A DNA stretch of 64,000 bases from contig CAWIJL010000005.1 in NCBI GenBank assembly GCA_963836405.1, positions 372,001-436,000 on the forward strand, written 5' to 3'. Positions 1-13,341 of the stretch are shown here, in pieces. The translations under genes and the position numbers were made by a program. The stretch comes from CAWIJJ01 sp963836405. GTDB lineage: Bacteria; Acidobacteriota; Terriglobia; Bryobacterales; Bryobacteraceae. The notes under the pieces were generated by a model. That model was not told the origin of the DNA, did no database searches, and saw nothing but the letters and a program-made list of their open reading frames with translations. The stretch's first letter is position 1; every line of letters starts with the position of its first letter.

Positions 1-2722
<2,722 letters not shown>

Positions 2723-2731
2723 ATCCGCTTG

Positions 2732-5700
2732 CTACAGTACTTTCAGTTTCTCGAGAAGCAGCGCTTCGGCTTCTTCATCCGACATGGATTCGAGTTGTTC
2801 TGCGATTCCGGACGGCGCGTCCGTCTTAGCGTCCAGGCGGCTCCTCCGCCCCAAGCACCGTCTCGTAATGACGTAGCCGGCGAGAGCGCGCGATGTTCGG
2901 ATGGTCGAAGATGAGCGTCGCCGGAAGAGGAGATGCGAGTTGAAGTGCCTTGCCCAGCCGGTTTCGCAATTCGAGCGCCATCAGCGAATCGAGACCAAGA
3001 TCGACGAGCCGCTTGCTGTGAGTCGAGGTCTTTGGAAGACCGCAGCCGAAGGACCCCGACGATTTCGGTGCGCGACCAGATCCGTGAGGATATCGCGACG
3101 TTCCGACTCCGCGGCGGCGGTGGCGAGTCTATGGGTCCATGCCGATTCTTGGACCGGCGCGGCCGTCTGGGTGGAGGCAGCGGCCGGCGCAGCGATGCTG
3201 ACGTGCGCCGCTCGGTCTGAACGCCAGGCGCCTTCGCAAGCAAAACGTGCTGCCCCAGCACCGCGGCCGGCGACCCGTTTTCCGGAAAAGCGGCGACGGC
3301 GTTCAAATCCCGCCTTCGCGAGAGCGTCCTGCCAATCGGCTGCGGCGATCAATGGATGATCGGTGCGCCATTGGTCTTCGAATGACTGCCAGCCTTCGAT
3401 CAACGCGGTCGTGATATCGAACCAGGGAAGATACGTAGTCACTTCGTCACCAGTCAGATGTCCGCCGGGAGCCAGCAACGTCCGACGTGGCGTAGCGTCT
3501 CATCGAGATTCGGCGTGGCATGAAGAACGTTGGTCGCGACGACAACATCGAAACGCCCGGATTGATAGCCGGCGCCTCGGCGGCGGCTTGTCGATATTCA
3601 AAGGCCGTAGCGGACAACGGCCAGGCGGCAAACTTCTGCGCAGCGTGCGTAGAAAGACATCGGAAACATCGGTGAAGTGATATTCGCCGCATGCCTCGGC
3701 CAGCGCCGGCATCAGCGCCGACGTCTGTCGCGCCGGTGCCTGCGCCGATCTCGACCACGCGAAGCCCGCTCGCGGGAGACGCGTGCCACGGCTTCCAGTG
3801 CGGCGCGGCGATCGCAATGAATAATCGGACACCGGTGCGCGCTCGTAGATCGCTTCGGCGCGCGTGAATTCGCCGCCGGGAAACAGCGTCTCGAGAGGGC
3901 TCAGCCGTCCCGTGATGACTTCTCTCAATTGCGCTCCGCAGGCAAGCAGGTAATCGAGAAAATGCGGTCGGACCCGAAAAAGCTGCGGCCGCTTCGGAAT
4001 CGAGCAGGCGGGTGTCAATGGGACATCCAACGGTTAGCAACCGCTACATTCGTCGTGCCGCTGCTCGAGTGCGCGGTCTGGCGGCAAGCCGCTGCAGCCA
4101 GCGCGAGAGCAGCTTGCGATAGCCGCCGCCGATACCGCACGAGGCCTGGAGGGACGCGACTGTCTGCCGCTCGCAGGCATTACGAAAAGCTCCGAGTTGC
4201 TAAAGCGCCGAGCGGATGAAGGCGCCGGCGAGCCGGTCGAGATAGTCCCAGCGCCGCGGATAGCTTGCGACATCGAGATCGAGGCGGCCCTGGCCTGATT
4301 GCCGGCGGACGACTCGCGGATCGCCTTCCACGACGTTTCGGGATTCCACCGTCGCGCTCGACAGCCGGCGCATCGAGCCAGTAGCGCTGACGCTCGAACG
4401 GGATAAGTCGGCAGCGGGACGCGGCGGCGGCTGCGTCCGGCATGAGCCATCCCAGTTGACCGGCACGCCGCGCAGGTAGAGTTCGCTGAGCGTTTCCGCC
4501 ATCTGCTGCTGGTCGGGCTTGGAGCGGCGGATCGAAGGAGTCCATAACTGCCCGTCGCGGCCGATCGTTCGCGGCCCATGCCCAACAGCGTCGAGCCCGG
4601 CCCGATCTCGACAAACGTCCCGCAGTGCTGGGCTCGCAGCGCGCTGGATGGCGTCGTGAAAGCGCACCGTCACCGCAGACCTGACGCCGCCAGTGTCCCG
4701 CCTGCCCGCTTCCGCCCGGCTGCAGCGCGCCTCCCTTCACCGTCGAGATACTGCATTACCCGCGGTTCGAAAAAGTCCAGCCGTGCCGCCGCCTGCGCGA
4801 ACTCTTCGGCGACTTCCTCCATCAGCGGCGAATGAAACGCGTGCGAAACCCGCAGCCGTTCGACGCGACGCCCCGCCGACAGGAACCGCTCGCCGATCCG
4901 CTCCACCTCCTGCCGCCGCCCGCTGATGACCACGCTCTCCGGGCCGTTGCTAGGCCGCCACCGCCACCCACGGCTGTGCGCCGCCACCGCTTCCCGCACT
5001 TCCGCTGTTCCGGCGCCAGGATCGCCGCCATCGCTCCTTCACCCGCCGGCAGACTGCCCGTCAACCGCCCGCGCGACGCGATCAACCGCATGCCCTGCTC
5101 CACCGGATAGATCCCCGCCACACACGCCGCCGCATACTCGCCCACGCTGTGCCCCAGCACGATGGCCGGCTCCACTCCCCAACTCCGCCACAATTCCGCC
5201 AGCCCGTACTGCAGCGCGAACAGCGCCGGCTGCGTGTAGCGCGTATCGTTGAGAAGCTCTGTCGCGTTCCCATACAGCACGTCGAGCAGGCCCGGCTCGA
5301 GTTCATCCGCCACTGCGGCCGCACATTGTTCCACCGCCTGCCGGAACACCGGTTCGCTCTCGTACAGCTCGCGGCCCATGCCTGCATACTGCGCGCCCTG
5401 CCCGGTGAACAGAAACGCTACTTCCGGCGCACTGCCGGCGGCGGCGCCGCGCTTCGCCGCCCCTTCGCGCAAGCCGGCGATCAGATCCTCGCGCGACGCG
5501 CCCACATACACCGCACGCTCGCTCAGGCCCGCGCGTCCAGCCGTCGCCGTGTAGCAAATGTCGGCCAGTTGCGCCCCGTCCTTTTCGAGATGCTCGCGAT
5601 ACCGGCCCGCCAGTTCATTCAGCGCGCTCCCGGTCCGCGCCGTCAATCCCAGCACGTACACCCCGCGCTCCCGCGGAGCCGGCGCCGGCGCACTCAGCGG

Positions 5701-7080
5701 CGCTTCTTCCAGGATCACGTGCGCGTTCGTCCCGCTGAAGCCGAACGAACTGATTCCCGCCAGGCGCGGCTTCGATCCGCGCTTCCACTCCCGCCCACCG
5801 GTGGGAATTTCCACCCGCACTCCCTTCCAATCGATGTGCGGATTCAACCGCTCGAAATGCAGGTGCGGCGGGATGCGCTCATTTTTGAGCGACAGCACAA
5901 CCTTGATGAGAGCGGCGATGCCGGCCGCCGATTCCAGGTGCCCGATGTTGGTTTTCACCGAGCCGAGCACCAGCGGCGGTGAGGACTCGCGCCCCGGTCC
6001 CAGAGCTGCCGCGAGGGCATGCGCTTCGATGGGGTCGCCCAGCGAAGTCCCCGTGCCGTGCGCTTCCACATAGTCGATGTCGGCCGGCGTTACCCGCGCG
6101 TTCGCCAGCGCCTGCCGGATCACGGCTGTTTGGGCTGCGCCATTAGGAGCCGTTATGCCACCGCTGCGGCCGTCCTGGTTCACCGCGGAGCCACGGATCA
6201 GCGCCAAGATGTTATCGCCGTCGGCCACCGCATCCGAGAGCCGTTTGAGCACCACGATGCCGCAGCCTTCCGAGCGCACATAGCCATCCGCCCGATGGTC
6301 GAACGTCTTGCAGCGGCCGTCTGCCGCGAGCATCCGCGATTTGCAGAAATTGACGGTCACCTCCGGGGAGAGCATGACGTTCACGCCGCCGGCCAGAGCC
6401 ATCCGGCATTCCTCTTTGCGCAGGCTCTGACACGCAAGGTGCATTCCGACCAGCGACGAGGAGCAAGCGGTGTCGATAGCCAGGCTCGGACCGGTAAGTC
6501 CCAGAACGAACGAAATCCGGCCGGCGGCTACGCTGTAGTTCGAGCCGGTGGAGAGATAGATGTCCGTGGCTCCGGTATCGCGGAATGCCATCCGCATGTG
6601 ATCGCTATTGCTGATGCCCACGAACACGCCCGTTGCCGAGCCTGCGACCCCGGCCGGATCCTGACCCGCGTTCTCGAGCGCTTCCCAGACAACTTCGAGC
6701 AGTAGGCGTTGCTGCGGGTCCATCCACACGGCCTCACGCGGCGAAATGCCAAAGAACTCCGCATCGAACCCATAGATGGCGTCGAGGAAGCCGCCTCCAC
6801 GAACGTACATCTTGCCCGGCGTCTCAGGGTCGGGATCGTAGAAACGTTCGAGATCCCAACGGTCCGGCGGAACCGGACGTATCGCGTCGAGACCTTGATC
6901 CAGCAGTCGCCAGTAGGAGCCGGCGTCCGAAGCCGAACCGGGAAATCGCATTCCCGCTCCGACGATCGCAATGGGCTCAGTGGCGGCGCGCTCATGAGCT
7001 TCCAGGCGCGCGCGCAGACTTCTCAACTCGTACAGAGCGCGCTGGGCCGGCGACAGGTTTTGTGAATTCTTTTCCTGCAC
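2732..7080 (-). CDS. Type I PKS module (PKS4): KS-AT-CMT-ACP, frameshifted 3' half
   Basis: Modular PKS of about 1,450 residues. The start is GTG at 7080, nine bases after a GGAG sequence inside the PKS3 stop region. Order: docking helix (residues 8-32), KS (TACSSS, Cys near 204), AT (GHSVGEYAAA near 645; HAFH near 747, malonyl type), a SAM-dependent C-methyltransferase (about 1020-1240, with VVEIGAGTG and a TNVLHAT-like stretch read across frames), and an ACP (LGLDSLMALEL, Ser near 1369). No KR, DH or ER is visible, so the predicted unit is an alpha-methyl beta-keto extension. The C-terminal tail (MSDEEAEALLLEKLKVL) is a docking tail facing the PKS5 N-terminal helix. The open frame is clean from 7080 to about 4990, then broken repeatedly; one clear case is an extra G in gcc-tac-aac near 4955. 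The translation stays PKS-like throughout. Confidence 0.9.
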
Positions 7081-7083
7081 GGG

Positions 7084-10000
7084 TCAATTCTCCATTCCGG
7101 CGCTGAGTTCCTGGCTGAGCAAATGTTCCGCTTCCTCGTCGGACAATGTGGAGATTTCGTCGAGCAATGCGTCCCGATGCGTATCCGGTTCGGGTTCGGG
7201 CGCGCTTAGCCCGATCAGGTAGTCCGCCAAGGCAGCCACCGTCGGACAGTCGAACAACAGCGTCGCCGGCAGGGAGGACCCGATCGATCGCGACAGCGTG
7301 TTTCTGAATTCAAGCGCCATCAGCGAGTCAAGACCGAGCCGCATGAGAGGATCGTGCTCGTCGATACGATAGGAGTCGGAGAGTCCGAGGATGCGGGTGG
7401 CGAGCGCACGGAGGTGGTCGACAGCAGTTTTGCGCCGTCGCGACCCCGGCAGCGCCGCGAGTTCATCGAGAATTGACAGGCTCGGCTGAGCGCTTTTCCG
7501 GACAACTGACGCGGCGTCGCCCGCTGTCACGCGCACTCGCGACTCGCCTGGCATGGCGTTCCACTGTTTCCAGTCTGCCGAGAGCAGGCAGAGGTTGGAC
7601 CTGCCGGACGCGATGGCCCAGTCGAGCGCGGTTGCGTAATCCTGGGCGCTCACGGAGTGAAGGAGAGACAGCGTTCGGCGGCTCCCTGCCGCTTCGATGC
7701 GCGCCGCCATGCCGCTTCCTGCCCAGGGGCCCCAGTTGATGGATAGAGCGGGGAGACCGAGCGCCGAGCGGTGGCTGGCCAATCCATCCAGGACCGCATT
7801 CGCGCCGGCGTAATTGGCCTGCCCCGGCGATCCGAGTACCGCCGCCGCCGAAGAGAACAGGAGGAAGTGAGAAATATTGGTGTCGAGCAGCGCATCGTGG
7901 AGATTCACCGCCCCACGCGCCTTTGCTGCGTAGACGCGTTCAAACCTGTGCCAGTTCTGCCCGTCCAGCACCCCGTCATCCAGGGTTCCCGCCAGGTGCA
8001 TAACACCCGTCAGGCCGCCGAAGCGCAACTGAATGTCGTCGATGAGAGTCCGTGTTTGCTGCGGGTCCGCGATGTCGACCGAGGCGGTTTCGACGCGTAG
8101 GCCGCCCGCTCTGAGCTTCTCAATGATGTTGAGACTTTCCCCTTCCGGCGGGCGCCGTCCTGCAAGGACAAGTGCATCGGCGCCGCGACACGCAAGGTAT
8201 GAAGCCATTTCGACTCCCATGCCGCCGAGTCCACCGGTCAGAAGCCAGGTTCCCGAAGTGCGGAAACATTTTTCACTCTTACCGTGACGGAGGACGATCT
8301 TGCCGGTATGCCGCGCATTCGCCATGAACCGGAATGCCGCGGGCGCTTCGTCGAAGTCAAACGTATGCTTCGGCAGGGGTGTGATGGCTCCGCTGCGGAC
8401 CAGCGAACACAACTCGCGGAGATAACCCGCGACGATCTCCGGCCGGTAGTCCACGAACACGCCGAGATCCACGACGGAATAGCGAAGGTCCTTGCCGAGG
8501 GCGGCGACATCTTCAGCGCCCCAGATGCCGGTTTTTCCTATTTCCATGAAGCGCCCGGAGTGCGCCATGACCGACAGCGTCGCGGGAATGAACTCCCCCG
8601 ACAGGGAGTTGAGCGCCAGATCGACGCCTCTGCCGCCAGTGGCTTCGAGCACCTGCGCTGCGAACTCGAGGCTGCGCGAATCGAAGACGCGATGGACACC
8701 CATCGATCTCAGAAACTCGCGCTTCTCATGGTTGCCCGCGGTCGCGAACACCTCTGCGCCGGCGTTCAGAGCGATCTGCACAGCCATCATGCCCACACCG
8801 CCCGCCGCGGCATGTATCAGCACACGATCGCCTCTGCGGATTTCGCCCTCGGTCACCAGGCAATGCCAGGCTGTCGCGAACACGTTGGGCAGAGTAGCCG
8901 CGGACTCCGGGTCGACGCCTTCGGGAACGGTGACGAGAAGGTCGGCTTTGGCGACGTACGCATCGGCGAAGCAGCCCCAACCGACGCCCATCACCAGGTC
9001 GCCGGCCTTGCAGTTCCGCACACGGGGTCCGATGGAAGTGACGCGGCCGCAGAAATCGATCCCGAGCGGTCCCGGATCGCCAGGATAGGCTCCAAGCGCA
9101 TTCAGCACATCGCGAAAATTCAGTGCCGACGCCTGAACCTCGACTTCCACCTCATCGTCTGCTAGCGAACGGCGAAGCACCGGCACATACGACAGCGAGT
9201 CGAGCGATCCGCGTGACCGGACGACTAGTTGACGGTCCTGGCGGCGCTCGGGCGTGGCCTGCACGCGGGCCACGCTGGCCACATACCGGCGGTTGCAGCG
9301 GAACGCGAGATCGCGATCGCCGCCGCCGGAGAGCAACTCATCGATCAATGCGCGTTCAGCATCCACGCTCGCATCGAGATCGATTCTCACGCAACGCAGC
9401 TCGGGGCATTCGAGTGCGGCTGTCCGGGCCAAGCCCCAGACCGCGGATTGCTCATAACCTGTACAAGCATCGCCTGGGATTACCCTCTGCGCGTCTCGAG
9501 TCGCGAGCCACAATTCACATTGCCCGTACTGTCTGTCCGAAATAATTCGCTGAAGGATCTCCAGCGCCTTGCCATAGGCCGTGGCGCCGGTGTCTGCCGC
9601 GGCCACGTACAGAACTCCGCGAAGTTCGCCATTCAAAAGATCGCTGAACCCGGCGGATGCAGACACGAGCGCGCATGACGACCCACGCTTACTCAACATC
9701 GCGGATAGAGCTTCTCCGCGTGTCGTGTCCTCGGCGACGATTAGCCACGAACCAGGGCGGTGCCCGCCGGGGGTGCACTCCTTTTCCTCCCATTTGAGTT
9801 CGTACGCCATCTGCATTGCACGGACGCGTTTGAGCCGCAGACCATTGCCGGCCGCAACAATTGCATTCGACTCATCGATCAATTCGAAGTCGGCCGAAAT
9901 CGTCTCCGCTCCCGAAGCCTGCACACACATGTGACAGCGCACCCGGGAGCCCAGCCGGCCAAACAACCGGAAGCTCTCGATGTGCGTCGGCATGTACAGA

Positions 10001-13000
10001 TGTCCGGCGCACCCACTCGCCGCGAGGACCGTCTGCAGGCAACCGTCGAGCAGGGCCGGCGCGAAGGAGCTTCCCTCCGCGGCGTCGGCGCCGACCTCGA
10101 CAGTCGCGACCGCGTGGCCGGCTCCGGCAGCCAGTTCCCGTATGGTCCGGAAAGCAGGACCGTACTCGAGACCCGACTCGTACATCGAACCGTAGTAGCC
10201 TTCGACATCGACTCGCGATAGCGATGGCGCCGCGACGGCTTCTCCAACCGCTTGCCCGGACGGCGAGAGACGTCCCGAGACGTGGCGTTTCCAGATGTCC
10301 CGATCGAGCGAGTAGATCTCGAAGCGATCGCCGCTGAGGACTGTTTGCACGACGACGCCGTCCTGCGACTCAGGCAGGAGAAGCGCTTCATCGATTGCAA
10401 CATCTGTGATGGCTACCGGCTGATCGCCCGAGGTTTCCCGCCATGCCGTAACAGCCTGTTCAAGGAATCCGGCGAGGGGAAACACGACCGCTCCCGCGAT
10501 CCGATGATCGTGAACGTCAAGGTGTGAAGCTCCCAACGCAACCTGCCACGCTTTGGCCTGCATTGCCGGCGACTTCACCGGTTCTCCGAGGAGCCTGACG
10601 GGCTTGGCGGTGGGTGGAGGGCCGGCTGCCTTTTGAACGGGCGCCCAATACCGGCGCCGCTCATAGGGATATGGAGGCAATGCCGGCGACGTCTTCGGCT
10701 CGCCGAGCATCTTCTTCCAGTCCACCCTGTGGCCCAGCGTGTACAGCCTGCCTATCGCCGACGCTAACTGCAGGTGTTCGTCCCGCCCGCGGCGCAGTGT
10801 CGGAACGACGCCAATTTCGGCAGTCGCGCACTCGGCGACTGACGCGGCGAGCACCGCATGTGGACCGAGTTCCACAAAGCAGCGCGCCCCGCGGGCCAGC
10901 GCACATTCGATGGCGCGCTGGAAGAGAACCGGCTGCCGGACATTGAGACCCCAGTAATCCGCCCGGTAGTCTTGTGCCGACGCAGCTCTGCCCGTTACGG
11001 TTGAGATTAGGGTGACCGCGGGCTCGTGAACCGGAAGCTCGCCCAACTGTGCGGGCAAGGCTGTCCGGAACGGGTCCATTTGAGCGCTATGGAATGCGTA
11101 GTCGACCGGCAGCATTCGAGTCGAAACGCCGGCGTCCGCCCACTTTCGGGCCAGTTCTTCAACGGCGGTCGGGTCTCCGGAGATCACAGTGCTTGCGGGC
11201 GCGTTAATCGCGGCGACGGACACCGAACGGGACCCGGCAATATCCGCTGCAACGGTGGAGCAGGGCAGTGCAACCGACAACATGCGTCCATGTCCCGTCG
11301 CGGCATCCATCAGCTTGCCGCGATGGACAACAACGCGCACCGCATCGGCCAGATCGAGTACGCCCGCGGCGTGCGCCGCGGCGATCTCGCCAACACTGTG
11401 GCCAAGCACCATCGCGGGACGTATGCCCCAACTGCGTAATAGCTCCCAGAGCCCTACCTGCAGTGCAAAGATGGCAGGCTGCGCATACGCGGTGCGGGAT
11501 AACAACGACTCTTCCTCGACGGCGCCGATCGCGTCCACGACGGACCAGCCGGCTTCGGCGCGTATCAGTGCATCGCACCGTTGCAGCGCGCCGGCAAAGA
11601 CCGGTTCGTTCAACAGGCCGGCGCCCATTCGCGCCCACTGCGAACCCTGACCCGAGAACACAAACGCGATTGCGCCTGGATCGGCGGCAGCCCGTCCTCT
11701 TGATATTCCCGATTCCGATTGCCCGGCCAATACCTTCTGTAGCCGTGCAATCAGTTCCTGGTGCGATTCGCCCGCAACTGCGAGACGCTCTTCGTAATGA
11801 TCGCGGCGCAGCGCGGCGTTCCGGCAAACCTCGATCGGGCGGCAATCGCGGCCCGCGGCTTCCAGGAACTCGACGTAACGTTGTACATACGCGTCAAGCG
11901 AACCGGGAGTGCGCGCCGAAATGGCCAGCAGGCACGGCCCGGTATGCTCGCCTGAGTCGCGGCGGGAGGGAACTTGCGGCGGCTCTTCGAGAACGATGTG
12001 GGCGTTTGTGCCCGTGAAGCCGAACGAACTGACGCCGGCAAATCGAGGCCTCGCGCCGCGCTTCCAGGGCGTGCGTTCGACGGGCACAAAGAGCCGCGTG
12101 CCCTCGAGTGCGATATGCGGATTCAGTGTCGAGAAATGGAGATTGGCGGGAATTTCCTCCTTCTCGAGCACGAGCATGGCTTTGATCAATCCTGCGATTC
12201 CGGCCGCAGCCTCGAGATGGCCGAAGTTCGATTTGACAGCACCCAGCGCGCAAGGCTGCTCGCCGCCACCGATGACACTGGCCAGCGCCCCGACCTCAAT
12301 CGGATCCCCGAGGGCGGTGCCGGTGCCGTGGGTCTCCACAAAACCGATGTCTGAAGGCTGAAGGCGCGCATTCGCGATCGCGGCGCGGATCACGGACTCC
12401 TGCGCCGGTCCATTCGGCGCCGTCAGACTCGCGGTTCGGCCATCCTGCCCGGCAGCGCTTCCGCGGATGACGGCGCGGATGCGATCGCCTGCAGCGAGCG
12501 CGTCCGACAGACGTTTGAGGACGACCAAACCGCAGCCTTCTCCGGGGACGAAGCCGTTAGCCGCGGCATCGAAAGTGTGGCAATGTCCGTCCGGCGAGAG
12601 CATCGAGAGCTTCGACAAACAGAGATAGTGCTCGGGGGTCAACTTCAGGCTAACGCCGCCGGCGATCGCGATTTCGCAATCCCGCGATCGCAAACTCTGG
12701 ACCGCCAGGTGAACCCCGACCAGAGATGAGGAGCATGCCGTGTCGATCGCGATGGACGGTCCGTGGAGGTCGAGCAGATAGGAGAGCCGGCCCGGGGCCA
12801 TGCTGTGGGCCGCCCCGGCGCACGTATGCGAGCCGATTGCGGCTTCGTCACCGAGTAGGATGCGGCTGTAGTCGGTGTTATAGATCGCGACGAAAATACC
12901 GGTCGATGTACCTGCCATGTCACCGGGTGCGCGACCGCTGTCGTGAATGGCTTCCCACCCCACTTCGAGCATCAACCGCTGCTGCGGATCCATGATCTCC

Positions 13001-13341
13001 GCCTCACGGGGCGAGATTCCGAAGAATACGGGATCGAACAGGTCGGCGCCGTCGAGAAAACCGCCCCAACGGCTGTTCATCTTCGAGGCTGCGAACGGGT
13101 CCTCGTCGAAGTACTCTTCCGCTTTCCAACGATCGCGCGGGACCTCCCGGATGGCGTCCCCTCCGGATTGAAGAAACCGCCAGTAGTCCTCAGCCGACTG
13201 AATGCCGCCGGGAAACCGGCAGCCCACGCCGACGATGGCTACCGGCTCGGAAGCGAGCAGGCTTGCGTCAATATCCGAGCGCATGTTGCGAATCGCCAGC
13301 GCGAGCTTCGCGGCTGAGAGGAAAGCCGGGACTTGTGTCAT
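7084..13341 (-). CDS. Type I PKS, fully reducing module (PKS3): KS-AT-DH-ER-KR-ACP
   Basis: An intact 2,085-residue module. KS with TACSSS (Cys near 203) and NFGHLEAAAG; AT with GHSVGEIAAA (near 647) and YAFH at the specificity position, malonyl-like but not the standard HAFH; DH with HRIAGAVVFP (HxxxGxxxxP, near 946) and LLDGCLQ for the catalytic Asp; ER (about 1375-1685) with NFRDVLNALG and the NADPH loop AAAGGVGMMAVQ; KR with GGLGGMG (near 1700), LDD and the Ser-Tyr-Asn set; ACP with LGLDSLMALEF (Ser near 2006). All reductive domains look functional, so a saturated two-carbon unit is expected. The ATG overlaps the PKS2 stop as ATGA, implying translational coupling. A C-terminal docking tail (LSDEEAEHLLSQEL) faces the PKS4 N-terminal helix. 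Confidence 0.95.
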   Translation of the reverse strand: MTQVPAFLSAAKLALAIRNMRSDIDASLLASEPVAIVGVGCRFPGGIQSAEDYWRFLQSGGDAIREVPRDRWKAEEYFDEDPFAASKMNSRWGGFLDGADLFDPVFFGISPREAEIMDPQQRLMLEVGWEAIHDSGRAPGDMAGTSTGIFVAIYNTDYSRILLGDEAAIGSHTCAGAAHSMAPGRLSYLLDLHGPSIAIDTACSSSLVGVHLAVQSLRSRDCEIAIAGGVSLKLTPEHYLCLSKLSMLSPDGHCHTFDAAANGFVPGEGCGLVVLKRLSDALAAGDRIRAVIRGSAAGQDGRTASLTAPNGPAQESVIRAAIANARLQPSDIGFVETHGTGTALGDPIEVGALASVIGGGEQPCALGAVKSNFGHLEAAAGIAGLIKAMLVLEKEEIPANLHFSTLNPHIALEGTRLFVPVERTPWKRGARPRFAGVSSFGFTGTNAHIVLEEPPQVPSRRDSGEHTGPCLLAISARTPGSLDAYVQRYVEFLEAAGRDCRPIEVCRNAALRRDHYEERLAVAGESHQELIARLQKVLAGQSESGISRGRAAADPGAIAFVFSGQGSQWARMGAGLLNEPVFAGALQRCDALIRAEAGWSVVDAIGAVEEESLLSRTAYAQPAIFALQVGLWELLRSWGIRPAMVLGHSVGEIAAAHAAGVLDLADAVRVVVHRGKLMDAATGHGRMLSVALPCSTVAADIAGSRSVSVAAINAPASTVISGDPTAVEELARKWADAGVSTRMLPVDYAFHSAQMDPFRTALPAQLGELPVHEPAVTLISTVTGRAASAQDYRADYWGLNVRQPVLFQRAIECALARGARCFVELGPHAVLAASVAECATAEIGVVPTLRRGRDEHLQLASAIGRLYTLGHRVDWKKMLGEPKTSPALPPYPYERRRYWAPVQKAAGPPPTAKPVRLLGEPVKSPAMQAKAWQVALGASHLDVHDHRIAGAVVFPLAGFLEQAVTAWRETSGDQPVAITDVAIDEALLLPESQDGVVVQTVLSGDRFEIYSLDRDIWKRHVSGRLSPSGQAVGEAVAAPSLSRVDVEGYYGSMYESGLEYGPAFRTIRELAAGAGHAVATVEVGADAAEGSSFAPALLDGCLQTVLAASGCAGHLYMPTHIESFRLFGRLGSRVRCHMCVQASGAETISADFELIDESNAIVAAGNGLRLKRVRAMQMAYELKWEEKECTPGGHRPGSWLIVAEDTTRGEALSAMLSKRGSSCALVSASAGFSDLLNGELRGVLYVAAADTGATAYGKALEILQRIISDRQYGQCELWLATRDAQRVIPGDACTGYEQSAVWGLARTAALECPELRCVRIDLDASVDAERALIDELLSGGGDRDLAFRCNRRYVASVARVQATPERRQDRQLVVRSRGSLDSLSYVPVLRRSLADDEVEVEVQASALNFRDVLNALGAYPGDPGPLGIDFCGRVTSIGPRVRNCKAGDLVMGVGWGCFADAYVAKADLLVTVPEGVDPESAATLPNVFATAWHCLVTEGEIRRGDRVLIHAAAGGVGMMAVQIALNAGAEVFATAGNHEKREFLRSMGVHRVFDSRSLEFAAQVLEATGGRGVDLALNSLSGEFIPATLSVMAHSGRFMEIGKTGIWGAEDVAALGKDLRYSVVDLGVFVDYRPEIVAGYLRELCSLVRSGAITPLPKHTFDFDEAPAAFRFMANARHTGKIVLRHGKSEKCFRTSGTWLLTGGLGGMGVEMASYLACRGADALVLAGRRPPEGESLNIIEKLRAGGLRVETASVDIADPQQTRTLIDDIQLRFGGLTGVMHLAGTLDDGVLDGQNWHRFERVYAAKARGAVNLHDALLDTNISHFLLFSSAAAVLGSPGQANYAGANAVLDGLASHRSALGLPALSINWGPWAGSGMAARIEAAGSRRTLSLLHSVSAQDYATALDWAIASGRSNLCLLSADWKQWNAMPGESRVRVTAGDAASVVRKSAQPSLSILDELAALPGSRRRKTAVDHLRALATRILGLSDSYRIDEHDPLMRLGLDSLMALEFRNTLSRSIGSSLPATLLFDCPTVAALADYLIGLSAPEPEPDTHRDALLDEISTLSDEEAEHLLSQELSAGMEN